NCBI RefSeq assembly: GCF_001690195.1
Contig: NZ_LZGM01000073.1
Coordinates: forward strand, 1-64,000
Source: Gilliamella sp. wkB108
Lineage (GTDB): Bacteria > Pseudomonadota > Gammaproteobacteria > Enterobacterales > Orbaceae
DNA length: 64,000 nt
Direction of reading: 5' to 3'
Below, in pieces: positions 1 to 8,689 of this stretch. Position numbers and translations under genes: made by a program. A model generated the notes under the pieces. That model saw only the letters and a list, made by a program, of their open reading frames with translations. It searched no databases and was not told where the DNA came from. Numbering within the stretch: the first letter of the stretch is position 1; each line of letters starts with the position of its first letter.

Positions 1-299
1 TCTATTTAATGTATATTGTAAAAATTATTCTTTATTTATAAAAATACTACAATCAAAATTGAAGAAAAATTAATATTAAGCACGGAAGCAACAATAGTTC
101 TGTCTGGTAACAAATTAAAAAATAAAATTTATTTTCTGTGTATGCGATTGATAGAAAATGATTTAACTACCTAGATTCAATATATTGTATTTTAAATTAA
201 TTATTATGCAATTTTTGATATACTGTCGACTTTATATAGTAGCTATTCTTAATTAAAGAATAGATAAGGTTAAATCAATACACAAATTATTTATGATTT
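1..299. other. Left-edge intergenic region
   Basis: About 300 bp of very AT-rich sequence before the SorC-type regulator. No open frame, tRNA or clear terminator was seen. It should contain the regulator's promoter; several TATA-like stretches exist, but none has a convincing -35 partner, so no promoter is called. Confidence 0.5.
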
Positions 300-1277
300 G
301 TGATAATGCGTAAACAGGTAAACTTTATCAATATGCTTACACAAAATGAACAGCGATTAATTGTAAAAATAGCTCACCTTTATTACTATGAAGGATTAAA
401 GCAATCGGAAATATCAGCGGCGTTACATATCTCTCAGTCTTGTGTGTCTAGGATGTTATCCCGAGCGACAAAGGAAGGTATAATCAAAATCAATATCATT
501 CAACCGGCTAATATTTTCATTGATTTAGAGTTGGAAATTCAAAATAAATATAAAATAGATCAAGTGATTATTGTAGATGTTGTCGATGAAAATAATGAAG
601 AACAAATAAAACAAACTATTGGTGCAGCTGCTGCACATTATTTGCAAACGACAATTCGAGAGGATGATTTTTTAGGGATTTCGTCATGGAGTAGCCATAT
701 AAGAGCAATGGTTGATAAACTTCATCCTTTAAATATAAAGGCAAAAGGTGTCATTCAATTATTAGGTGGTGTAGGTACTAATGGTAATGTTAATGCAACA
801 ATTCTTACCCACACCTTAGCAAATTACCTAAATTGTGATGCGTTTTTGTTGCCTTCACAAAGTATAGAAATGTCTAAAGAATATTTCGATCATGTTATGG
901 GAACCGATGAAGTCAAGCAAGTTGTTTCAAAATTTAAAGAAGTTTCTATGGCAATTATTGGTATTGGTGAGCTGACACCGTCTTCCCTTCTAAAAAACTC
1001 AGGTAATTATTATAATGAAAGCATGCTCAAAAATCTTGAGTCGAAAGGTGCTGTTGGTGACATTTGTTTACACTATTTTGATAAAAAAGGTAAACCTATT
1101 TTATCTCCCGATGAAGATACAGCGATCGGAATGCAATTAAATGAAATAATTGCTTGTCCTCATGTTGTTGCTCTTGCTGGTGGTCGTCGCCGAGCTCAGG
1201 CAATAAAGGGGGCATTAATGGGCGGTTATGTCGATGTTCTTATTACTGATAAAGTTGTTGCAGAAATGTTAGTTTAA
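300..1277 (+). CDS. SorC/DeoR-family sugar-binding transcriptional regulator
   Basis: The protein is 325 aa. Residues about 28-62 form a helix-turn-helix of SorC type (LYYYEGLKQSEISAALHIS, then SQSCVSRML). The remainder is the SorC effector-binding domain, related to phosphosugar isomerases, with a glycine-rich LLGGVGTNGNVN stretch and a C-terminal VVALAGGRRRAQAIKGAL segment typical of the family. Members bind sugar phosphates and control carbohydrate operons. The first start is GTG at 300; ATG at 306 or 333 would also work and no strong ribosome site decides. The regulated operon is not identifiable here: the next genes are redox proteins, so its target may lie left of the window. Confidence 0.85.
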   Translation: MIMRKQVNFINMLTQNEQRLIVKIAHLYYYEGLKQSEISAALHISQSCVSRMLSRATKEGIIKINIIQPANIFIDLELEIQNKYKIDQVIIVDVVDENNEEQIKQTIGAAAAHYLQTTIREDDFLGISSWSSHIRAMVDKLHPLNIKAKGVIQLLGGVGTNGNVNATILTHTLANYLNCDAFLLPSQSIEMSKEYFDHVMGTDEVKQVVSKFKEVSMAIIGIGELTPSSLLKNSGNYYNESMLKNLESKGAVGDICLHYFDKKGKPILSPDEDTAIGMQLNEIIACPHVVALAGGRRRAQAIKGALMGGYVDVLITDKVVAEMLV

Positions 1278-1672
1278 CCATGTAAAACAAAGCTTGTTGT
1301 TTAATGATCTAAGTAAGTTTATCGATTTCTCAGTTAAAGGTGATAGATGATGCTATCACCAAATTTTAAGGTAAACTAAATAAACATCTTTATATCTATC
1401 AATATTATCCTTCATTTAAACTATCTCTTATAAATAGGATTATTTAGTTAACTATATCGTCCTTAAATTGTAATGAGGGAAAACCAATTTGTTATTATCA
1501 GCTATCGTTTTTAAGGCGATTCACTCTTTAAAATCTTCGCTTAACTAAATATACAAGAGGATTAGGCAATAATTTGCAATTATTGTATCTATACGAATGA
1601 TATGATTAGTATTATATTCAAAAACCTACAATCTTATTTTTTTAGATCTTACCAGTATTATAAGGGAAATGT
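1278..1672. other. Intergenic region with one hairpin
   Basis: Nearly 400 bp between the regulator and the flavodoxin gene. Apart from the hairpin at 1339-1360 nothing coding or structured was recognised. The sequence just before the flavodoxin start (AAGGGAAA) is a plausible ribosome site. Confidence 0.5.
1339..1360 (+). terminator. Hairpin after the SorC-type regulator, possible terminator
   Basis: GGTGATAG and CTATCACC form an 8-bp perfect stem around a 6-nt loop, followed by AAATTTTA. It lies 62 bp after the regulator stop codon. The U tract is weak, so termination is likely rather than certain. Confidence 0.5.
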
Positions 1673-2308
1673 ATGTTTTGTTATTTCACTTTTATTTGGA
1701 CTATGTTTTATCAAAAAACCATGCAAAATCGTCATTTTTTATTTATAACACTTTTAACTCTATTAAGTACCATTTTCGTGGTAAGTAGTGCAAATGCAGA
1801 TCAAAATAAGTCATCAGAAGATAAAAATAATAAAAAAATCTTAATTGTTTATTACTCTCGTACTGGTAATACGGATTTTATTGCTAAACAGATTCATGAG
1901 CAAATCGGAGGGGATGTAATTAAACTAGAAACTGTTGAACCTTATCCTGAACAATATCGTGCTACAACTATTCAAGCAAGAAAAGAACTCGAAGCTGATT
2001 TTCGTCCGGCTTTGAAAAACCAAATTGATAATATTGCTGATTATGATTTGGTTTTTATTGGTTCTCCCAATTGGTGGGGAACTATGTCTATGCCAATAAG
2101 AACCTTTCTTTATAGTTATGATTTATCTGGTAAAACAATTGCATTATTTATCACCCATGAAGGCAGTGGTTTAGGTCGATGTATGGATGACCTTAAAAAG
2201 TTTATACCAAATGCGACTATTTTGGATGGTATTGCCATTCGAGGAGGCAGTGTACAAAACAGTCAGAAACAAATACAAGAATGGCTTACCAATATCGACA
2301 TAAGGTAA
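1673..2308 (+). CDS. Exported flavodoxin-family protein
   Basis: A 211-aa protein with a flavodoxin fold. The FMN phosphate-binding loop is at about residues 60-67 (YYSRTGNT) and a second flavin loop is in GSPNWWGTMSMP. A hydrophobic segment ending in SSANA-D at about residue 42 looks like a Sec signal peptide, unusual for flavodoxins, which are normally cytosolic. ATG at 1673 has an AAGGGAAA ribosome site; ATG at 1721 gives a more standard signal peptide but lacks a ribosome site. The DUF4405 gene follows after only 4 nt, so they are probably co-transcribed. It may carry electrons to or from a periplasmic partner; this is inference. Confidence 0.85.
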   Translation: MFCYFTFIWTMFYQKTMQNRHFLFITLLTLLSTIFVVSSANADQNKSSEDKNNKKILIVYYSRTGNTDFIAKQIHEQIGGDVIKLETVEPYPEQYRATTIQARKELEADFRPALKNQIDNIADYDLVFIGSPNWWGTMSMPIRTFLYSYDLSGKTIALFITHEGSGLGRCMDDLKKFIPNATILDGIAIRGGSVQNSQKQIQEWLTNIDIR

Positions 2309-2312
2309 TAGC

Positions 2313-3014
2313 GTGAATAAAAAATTGTTTTTTAGGTTGTGTATTGATTTTTCAATGTTCATTCTGTTTTTACTGTTAATGGCTTATCCTTTGTCTTTTC
2401 ATTATCTTCATGAAATATTTGGCGTTGTTTTTGCTCTATTTTTAGGTTTACATACTGGGCTTAATTGGTGGTGGTATAAAAATCTGAACAAAGGTAAATA
2501 TAATTTAATCCGCAAATGTCATACAGCTGTTAATTTACTACTTATTGCACTTATATTAGTAAATATTATTAGCGCTCTTGGGATCTCCCAGTGGTTATTT
2601 CTTTTTTTACCTATAGATTGGGGACTGACAGGTCGTAATTTGCATGTTTTATCAGCTTATTGGGGAATGATCCTTCTGGCAATGCATATCGGTTTTCATT
2701 GGGATATGCTAATGAGCATAATGAGGAAAACGCTAAACCTTTCATCTCCACATATTTATAGGACATATTTACTGCGAATATTGACTTTCTTAATTGTTTT
2801 TTATGGGTTTTTAGCTACGGTTAAATTGGAGATAGGTGCGCGATTAGTCGCCTATTATTCCTTTTTCTTTTTAGATCCGGAACAATCCTATTTTATGCTA
2901 CTGATAGATTATCTTGCTTTCTGTGGACTTTGTATTGCTATTACCCATTATGGTATTAAATTCTTACGTAAACTTCATAAAATCAATACTAATCAGAATA
3001 ACATCAAGATATAA
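2313..3014 (+). CDS. DUF4405-type integral membrane protein, cytochrome b-like
   Basis: The 233-aa protein has about six hydrophobic segments. Histidines occur in or beside helices (FHYLHEIFGV, LGLHTGLNWWWY, LHVLSAYWGMILLAMHIGFHWDM), the pattern of DUF4405 and other small b-type haem membrane proteins. It starts at GTG, 4 nt after the flavodoxin stop, which suggests translational coupling. A role as membrane electron carrier for the exported flavodoxin fits the context but is not proved by the sequence. Confidence 0.75.
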   Translation: MNKKLFFRLCIDFSMFILFLLLMAYPLSFHYLHEIFGVVFALFLGLHTGLNWWWYKNLNKGKYNLIRKCHTAVNLLLIALILVNIISALGISQWLFLFLPIDWGLTGRNLHVLSAYWGMILLAMHIGFHWDMLMSIMRKTLNLSSPHIYRTYLLRILTFLIVFYGFLATVKLEIGARLVAYYSFFFLDPEQSYFMLLIDYLAFCGLCIAITHYGIKFLRKLHKINTNQNNIKI

Positions 3015-3054
3015 AAACAATGATTGGTAAAATGAGTAAAATAGTTTATTGTTG

Positions 3055-3124
3055 ACAGTATTGATAACAATACTGTAGCCAATTCTACATTACATTAATG
3101 GTGTGAAAGGAAATTATTTCACAC
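3055..3124. terminator. Two hairpins between convergent genes
   Basis: ACAGTATTG/CAATACTGT (3055-3076, loop ATAA) and GTGTGAAA/TTTCACAC (3101-3124, 8-nt loop) lie between the convergent DUF4405 and decarboxylase-like genes. Neither has a clear T run on either strand. They are probably ends of transcription or RNA-stabilising structures. Confidence 0.4.
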
Positions 3125-3142
3125 TATTGAATGGAAAATATG

Positions 3143-3877
3143 TTATTTATGGTTGATTAAAACTTGTTCTAATACACTTGTGGCATTTTTAGCTGTTTTG
3201 GTGCTAATGTGATCATTAATTAACGCGATTAAACTCCTAAGTTGTGATTCAGTTACCCCATTATACATACTCACATTCATATGTGATCTAAGTTGTGGAT
3301 TAACATTACCTAAACTAGCCAATGCGGCAACTGTTACTAATTCGCGAGTCTGATAATCTAGTACTCCACGTTCAAAAATATCCGCAAACAGGTGTTCTTT
3401 TAGAAATACTTCAATCGTAGGTACAAACACTGCATAACCGGATTTAGTGTCTGAAGGGGGTATACCTGTTAATAAAGCTAAATTTTCTTTACCTATCTCA
3501 TATTTACTTTTATCAGTACGAACTTTTTCGGGGTTAATGCCTACAACATCTTTAACCCCTTTTTCTTGACGAGATTTGACAACTTTTTCAAAAGTGATAA
3601 TACCATTTAAACTACGAGGAAAACCTGTATAAGCGTACATTTGGATCAATATTTCTTTGATTTCATTGATGGTTAATCCTTGATTTAATCCTGCATCTAA
3701 TGCCTTTTCTAGTGATTCAAGATCACCTTGAGCCGTTAGTGCAGATATCAAAACTATACTTTGTTGTTTTGGTGTAAGTGAAGATAAAGCATCATCAGAT
3801 TGGGCATTCGCTATAGAACTTAAACAAAAGATTGTCATCAACAAGCTTGCAAAAAAGGGTCGAATTTTATTAGGCAT
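3143..3877 (-). CDS. Exported carboxymuconolactone decarboxylase-family protein
   Basis: The product from ATG 3877 is 244 aa. It has a Sec signal peptide (MPNKIRPFFASLLMTIFCLS, then SIANA-Q) and two CMD-like halves: about residues 30-110 (EIKEILIQMYAYTGFPRSLNG) and 150-235 (TRELVTVAALASLGNVNPQL). There is no CxxC pair, so it is not an AhpD-type peroxidase. ATG 3877 is preferred because AGGA lies 8 nt upstream; a GTG at 3907 would add ten residues. Its start lies 110 bp after the stop of the alpha/beta hydrolase gene, probably the same operon. CMD proteins with signal peptides are less usual; the substrate is unknown. Confidence 0.85.
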   Translation of the reverse strand: MPNKIRPFFASLLMTIFCLSSIANAQSDDALSSLTPKQQSIVLISALTAQGDLESLEKALDAGLNQGLTINEIKEILIQMYAYTGFPRSLNGIITFEKVVKSRQEKGVKDVVGINPEKVRTDKSKYEIGKENLALLTGIPPSDTKSGYAVFVPTIEVFLKEHLFADIFERGVLDYQTRELVTVAALASLGNVNPQLRSHMNVSMYNGVTESQLRSLIALINDHISTKTAKNATSVLEQVLINHK

Positions 3878-3987
3878 ATTAGTATTTCCTGTCATATTAT
3901 ACGGCACAAGCTATGATCGATATTTTGTTATTTATACATCTACCGATCATCTTGTGCCAATTGTAAAAGCATTGGTTAAATTAATAA

Positions 3988-5037
3988 TTAGAGATTTTTA
4001 CCGTAAAATTGAGTTAATTTATTCACGGCCTGATCAACATATTTTGGTACCCAATAGGTTTCAATATGAGTCGCATCAGGAATAAGAAACAATTCTTTCT
4101 CTGTAGTGCCAGTTGCCACTTTAAATGCTTTTTCAGTCATATATAACGAGTCAGCTTTACTTCCAGCCATCATTAGTAGTGGTTGATTAATTAAATCCAT
4201 GTTGCTTGCTGCATCAAAATTCATCAAATCAAGCAAACTACTCATTGTGTATTTGGAACTTGAATTTGGATGTTCATGAGTATATTGATAATACTCCATT
4301 CCTTGTCGGTAAAGCTCAAAAGGTAGCTTTGCAATTTGTTCTTTGGTTAATTTGGTATCCCCTCCAACATAGGTAACCTCACCACCGGCAGCTTCTTTAG
4401 CTCTTGCATCAGAAGCTTGTTTCAAACGCTGTTGAATAGTATCTAGTTGTGAATCCATATAGCCGTTACGACGTACTAAACCGGAATCAAACATACTTAA
4501 TGTAGCCACGGCTTTAAAGCGTTTATCTGTTTGTGCAGCCTTAAGTGAATAACCACCACCACCACAAATACCTAGTAATCCAAGTCGATTTGCATCAACA
4601 CCAGGGTACTGAGAAATAAAGTCTGCCATACCGTGAATATCTTCAATTCGGTTTGCTGGTTTATCGACATTACGTGGTTCACCACCACTACCACCTTGAT
4701 AAGCAGCGTCAGCCACAATAGTTATGTAGTCAAGTTCAGCTAAACGTTGTGCATAAAGTCCCGCGACTTGTTCTTTAACGCCACCATTAGGGTGAGCAAT
4801 GACTATTGTAGGGTATTTTTTCGCCGGATCATAATTAGCTGGAGTGTAAACATTGGCTACAATTTTAATACCATTAAGTTGATAGGTGACAGGATGAATA
4901 TTAACTTTACCGACTACATTTTCGGTGATGGCATTAGCATAAGTTAACGTAAACGGATTTTTTCGATAATCATCGGCAACTGCACCACCGGCTAATGATG
5001 CAGTTACCACGGCGGCAACAACCATTTTTTTTATCAT
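3988..5037 (-). CDS. Exported alpha/beta hydrolase, dienelactone-hydrolase-like
   Basis: This is a 349-aa protein with signal peptide (MIKKMVVAAVVTASLAGGAV-ADD). The nucleophile elbow is GICGGGGYS with Cys158, so the nucleophile is cysteine instead of serine, as in dienelactone hydrolases and YcjY-like proteins. A candidate acid is in AGSKADSLY near residue 294 and the catalytic His in PDATHIETYW near 324. It is first in a minus-strand pair with the CMD-like gene. Substrate unknown. It faces a 340-bp divergent intergenic region shared with the DUF4424 gene. Confidence 0.85.
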   Translation of the reverse strand: MIKKMVVAAVVTASLAGGAVADDYRKNPFTLTYANAITENVVGKVNIHPVTYQLNGIKIVANVYTPANYDPAKKYPTIVIAHPNGGVKEQVAGLYAQRLAELDYITIVADAAYQGGSGGEPRNVDKPANRIEDIHGMADFISQYPGVDANRLGLLGICGGGGYSLKAAQTDKRFKAVATLSMFDSGLVRRNGYMDSQLDTIQQRLKQASDARAKEAAGGEVTYVGGDTKLTKEQIAKLPFELYRQGMEYYQYTHEHPNSSSKYTMSSLLDLMNFDAASNMDLINQPLLMMAGSKADSLYMTEKAFKVATGTTEKELFLIPDATHIETYWVPKYVDQAVNKLTQFYGKNL

Positions 5038-5380
5038 TTTTTAATTCCTCAAAGTAAGTAAAATGGACAACTAGTCAATTACTCTTTATTGGTAAGTTAA
5101 TTAAATTAAACAGCATTAATTGCAATATTTATAAAATTATAGTTATCAATTTAAATCCTTAAATATTCGATCCGAGCAAATATGTGCCTAATTCATGCTT
5201 TATTGGTATTATGTGTGTGATTCGTTTGTTTTTTACTCTTCAGGGTTTGAGGTTATCTATTTAAATTACAAAGAAAAATGAAAAGTTAACTTAATGATCT
5301 AAAATCAATAATTTTGTTTTTTATGATTATTATTTTTAAGTTAATAATTATATTGAAGTGACAGTTTTGGAGGTAATGAA
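5038..5380. other. Divergent promoter region
   Basis: 343 bp between the hydrolase (minus) and the DUF4424 gene (plus). It must hold both promoters. A clear GGAGGT ribosome site precedes the plus-strand gene. No palindromic operator, riboswitch or small ORF was recognised. Confidence 0.5.
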
Positions 5381-6346
5381 ATGGTAAACAAATTGTTTTT
5401 ATTAGGGTTAGCGCTATTATCTTTTGGAACATTTGCTAACGATAGCACTGGTTATGTAGGAACAGGTGGTATTAACTATATTAAGAATATAAATATTGCT
5501 ATGGAAACAGAAGATCTCTTTATCAGTAAGGAGAAAATAGATGTTGCTTATCAATTTAAAAATTTAACCGATCATGATATTACTGAAACAATTGTATTTC
5601 CATTGCCGATAATGAGTGGCTTAGGTGAGGGTGATTATGCGGATACTGAACGCCTGCTTAATAGTTTTCAAGTTTTGGTCGATGATAAAATAATCATACC
5701 TAACCGTCATGTCAGAATCGCTTTTTATCCTAATATTGAGGATGAATACGGTGTGAAACTTGATTTCAACCACAATGATGCTATCGATGTTACTGCTGAA
5801 ATAATGCAATGTGGAGTTACCGAGTCAATGCTCCTAAATACTTGGACAAGGAAAGAATCCTCAGAAGATATTGATGAAAAAATTGATGCTTGCCAAAACC
5901 AAACACTGAAGCAACTTGCCGATACCCATAGTTGGGGAGTGCAAGTAATTTATAGTTGGCAACAAACGTTCAAAGGTAATGCCATTACTAAAGTTAAACA
6001 TCATTATAATCCATTGGTTGGTGGTGGTATTATCGTCTTTAGTGATTTAACTACTGATGAATATAAAAATTTTTGCGTAGATAATAATTTTATGCGCAAA
6101 CTCAAACAATCAAAGTTAAAACCTGAGCAACCAACAATACCATCACAAGAACTTAGTTATATCTTAACAACAGGCGCGAATTGGGCTAAACCGATTGGAA
6201 CATTTACTTTAACTATTGAAAGGGAACCTGACGAAATAGTATCACTGTGTTGGGATGAATCATTACAAAAAATCAACGCCACCCAATTTAGAGCCGTTAA
6301 AACCGATTTTATACCAAAACAGGATATATATGTTTTATTTCTTTGA
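5381..6346 (+). CDS. DUF4424-family periplasmic protein
   Basis: A 321-aa protein with a short signal peptide (MVNKLFLLGLALLSFGTFAN). It begins with the typical DUF4424 pattern: DSTGYVGTGGINYIKNINI, then a beta-rich section on ionic or anionic forms (VAYQFKNLTDHDITETIVFPLP). The function of the family is unknown; it is exported. A perfect GGAGGT ribosome site supports the ATG at 5381. The next gene (DUF2867) follows after 85 bp in the same direction. Confidence 0.8.
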   Translation: MVNKLFLLGLALLSFGTFANDSTGYVGTGGINYIKNINIAMETEDLFISKEKIDVAYQFKNLTDHDITETIVFPLPIMSGLGEGDYADTERLLNSFQVLVDDKIIIPNRHVRIAFYPNIEDEYGVKLDFNHNDAIDVTAEIMQCGVTESMLLNTWTRKESSEDIDEKIDACQNQTLKQLADTHSWGVQVIYSWQQTFKGNAITKVKHHYNPLVGGGIIVFSDLTTDEYKNFCVDNNFMRKLKQSKLKPEQPTIPSQELSYILTTGANWAKPIGTFTLTIEREPDEIVSLCWDESLQKINATQFRAVKTDFIPKQDIYVLFL

Positions 6347-6431
6347 TTCATCGGGTAGTGTACTTAATTGTTATTCCGCATGTTCGTTGGTCATTACAAT
6401 AAATAATATGAAAAATTAATCAAATTAGCCT

Positions 6432-6947
6432 ATGAATACCAAACAAAAGGAAACTCTTAATACACTCAAAGCGTTATTAAATAACATAACGCTTATAGCG
6501 GAGGATGTTGATTATTTGAGCTATCAAAGTGTGAATATTCCCAAAAATATTTCGTCGTATGATGCTTATAAGATGATGACTTGCCATCAACCTAAATGGC
6601 TGGGAGTGTTGTTTAGAATTAGAGATTTTTTAGGCAAAATAGCGGGTATTGAGCCGATTAAAGGATTCGATAAATTGGGCGAGGATGAACCAAGTGTAGG
6701 TAGCACAGTACATTTTTTCACAATAACCGAGAAAGAAAAGCAAAAACTAACATTGGTGGTAAGAGATTCACATCTTGATGTTTGTGTACATATCCGTATT
6801 GTTCATGCTAATGATGATCAAAATAAATTATACTTAATTACCTCAGTTAAGAATCATAATGTGATTGGGAAATTATATATGTTACCAGTTTCTGTTATGC
6901 ATCCTTATATTGTGAGGAGATTATTTAAAAATATAAAGGTTAGTTGA
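6432..6947 (+). CDS. DUF2867-domain protein
   Basis: A 171-aa protein without signal peptide. The pattern (PKWLGVLFRIRDFLGKIAGI, GSTVHFFTI, LTLVVRDSHLDVCVHIRI) matches DUF2867, a lipocalin/START-like family of unknown function. It lacks membrane segments. It lies downstream of the DUF4424 gene in the same direction but with an 85-bp gap, so operon membership is uncertain. Confidence 0.75.
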   Translation: MNTKQKETLNTLKALLNNITLIAEDVDYLSYQSVNIPKNISSYDAYKMMTCHQPKWLGVLFRIRDFLGKIAGIEPIKGFDKLGEDEPSVGSTVHFFTITEKEKQKLTLVVRDSHLDVCVHIRIVHANDDQNKLYLITSVKNHNVIGKLYMLPVSVMHPYIVRRLFKNIKVS

Positions 6948-7165
6948 AGGAAGTAATAAGAAATAGGAAATAGCTTATTAATTCTTATTTGCTAATAAAT
7001 TGGAAGCAGAAAAGGTGTTGATTTATGAGGTAGAAAAATTCTAGTTAGAATATTAACAGAAAATAATTTTTATGAATCAATAAGTTATAAACAGCTTTAG
7101 GTGTTTGTTTTTAAATGCGAATTTTGCTATCTTAGATTTAATTTTTACAAATTAAGGAAAATAAA

Positions 7166-7447
7166 ATGATAATTGTAACGCTTACATTTAAAAAACCGAT
7201 GCCTGAGCTTTTGGCAAAATTGGATGAACATAATATCTTTTTAGATAATTATTTCGCTCAAAACAAATTTATAGCTTCTGGACTTTTCGAGAATAAAACA
7301 GGTGGAATAATATTAGTAATGAGTGATTCACTTGAAGAATCAAAAAATATTATGAAAGAAGATCCTTTTTATATCCATGATCTCGTAGATTTTGATTATA
7401 CCTTCTTTCAAGCATCAAAATTGTCACAAAGCTTATTGGGCAAATAA
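7166..7447 (+). CDS. YciI-like small protein
   Basis: A 93-aa protein of the ferredoxin-like YciI fold: MIIVTLTFKKPMPELLAKLD, later GGIILVMSDSLEESKNIMKE and DPFYIHDLVDFDYTFFQAS. The DPF motif and the Asp/His pattern are typical of YciI-type proteins. These are suspected enzymes or ligand-binding proteins without a firm reaction. AAGGAAAATAAA before the ATG is a good ribosome site. Confidence 0.8.
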   Translation: MIIVTLTFKKPMPELLAKLDEHNIFLDNYFAQNKFIASGLFENKTGGIILVMSDSLEESKNIMKEDPFYIHDLVDFDYTFFQASKLSQSLLGK

Positions 7448-7833
7448 ATCATCTTTTGTATCCGTAACCAAGTAAAATAGTTCGGACAAAATATTATCCT
7501 GCAATTGTTTATCATTGTTGTAAAGTTAGTGAAATGATTTGATTTTTGTTGGAATTACTGAGGCTAATGATTCTTATTGGTACTAAAATAATTGTAACTA
7601 AAGATGCTCCTCAGTACACGATAATTGTTAATAATACTGAATTTAAACAAATTCGTTTAATAAAAGCTAATAATATGAACAATTAAGTTTGACTTATTAG
7701 ACTAAAATCCATTTAACTTTTTGAAGAGGTCTTTCATCGTAACTTAAAACACATATCCATTTTTGTATTAATTAACATTAGCTATAATTCACAGATTTAT
7801 TAGTATTCTAATAAACCTGTGGTCGTTCTTGTG
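7448..7833. other. Intergenic region between convergent genes, with a possible gene remnant
   Basis: 386 bp between the YciI-like and MOSC genes. A 40-codon frame at 7568-7687 (plus) is described separately. No terminator with a T run was found. Confidence 0.4.
7568..7687 (+). pseudogene. Short frame, possible remnant of a small exported-protein gene
   Basis: The frame reads MILIGTKIIVTKDAPQYTII and continues VNNTEFKQIRLIKANNMNN before a stop. The spacing of LxGTK, D, I and FxxIRL weakly recalls the DUF2541 (YaaI-like) beta-sandwich family, but signal peptide and C-terminal half are absent. It has no good ribosome site. It may be a decayed fragment or chance. Confidence 0.2.
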
Positions 7834-8484
7834 TCAATTCATTTGATTTAAACGCTCAATGAAAATTGATTTCCAATTATCAGATAAGTAAGGTAGTGCA
7901 ATTAATTGTGTCAATATAGCGTGAGTATTTTCTCGCTGTTGATAACGATAGGATTGAACCAGAGCAATCGTCCATTGAGGGTTAGGGCGCTCAAGTAAAA
8001 CGATAGGATCGCCTTGTTTAATGCAACCTTCTTCTAATACACGATAAAACCAGCCTGTTTTATGATTATCATGCATTTCCTTACTCATTGAACTAGAATT
8101 AAATAAATTGTCCATCGTTTGGCAAGCATCTCGTCCATGTGTTACTTGTACTTTACTGGTTCCTAAAGCCAAAATATCACCAATACATAGGTTATCCTCA
8201 GTTAAACCAATTGATGAAATGTTTTCACCAAAAATACCAATTTGATCGAGTTGTGGTTTGTAGTCGGGGTGAAGATGTTGCCAGAATGTATAATGTTCAA
8301 GTGCATAATGGAGCAGTGCTTTATCGGCATCTGTGTAGCGTTCTTCTCCTCCATTATCGGTAATTAAACCGTTATAGACGATTTGAGCATTTAATACAGG
8401 ATCTTTTGTTCTAGTGCTATTAGCATGCGAACAATAACAAAAAATAGTATTTATATTTGACGATAATCTATTTTCGAAATTCAT
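7834..8484 (-). CDS. MOSC-domain protein, YiiM-like
   Basis: The 216-aa protein fits the MOSC (molybdenum cofactor sulfurase C-terminal) fold followed by a three-helix YiiM-type tail. Typical stretches are FGENISSIGLTEDNLCIGDI, a VTHGRDACQTMDNLF segment whose Cys is the expected sulfur or Moco ligand, and GWFYRVLEEGCIKQGDPIVL. YiiM in E. coli reduces N-hydroxylated compounds with Moco. An AAGGAA ribosome site lies about 10 nt before the ATG at 8484. The gene is divergent from the metal-uptake operon. Confidence 0.85.
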   Translation of the reverse strand: MNFENRLSSNINTIFCYCSHANSTRTKDPVLNAQIVYNGLITDNGGEERYTDADKALLHYALEHYTFWQHLHPDYKPQLDQIGIFGENISSIGLTEDNLCIGDILALGTSKVQVTHGRDACQTMDNLFNSSSMSKEMHDNHKTGWFYRVLEEGCIKQGDPIVLLERPNPQWTIALVQSYRYQQRENTHAILTQLIALPYLSDNWKSIFIERLNQMN

Positions 8485-8576
8485 TCTATTGATTCCTTTA
8501 CGCTAGATGCCAGACAATATATTAACCGAATTATTTTATCATTTTATTCCTTTTTCATAGTAATAAAATTGTTAAT

Positions 8577-8595
8577 TTTAATGATAAAAGATATA
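8577..8595 (+). promoter_or_regulatory. Weak Fur-box-like sequence before the metal-uptake operon
   Basis: The 19 bases around AATGATAAAAGATAT agree with the Fur consensus at about 12 of 19 positions by eye. It sits about 100 bp upstream of the binding-protein gene, a sensible place for metal repression, but the match is borderline in such AT-rich DNA. Confidence 0.25.
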
Positions 8596-8689
8596 TTATT
8601 GATGACTGGAAAATATCTTGATTCGGCAACACAGTCACTCACATTTTTATAACAATATTAAACAAATGACGATCAAGTGAGGCATTATT

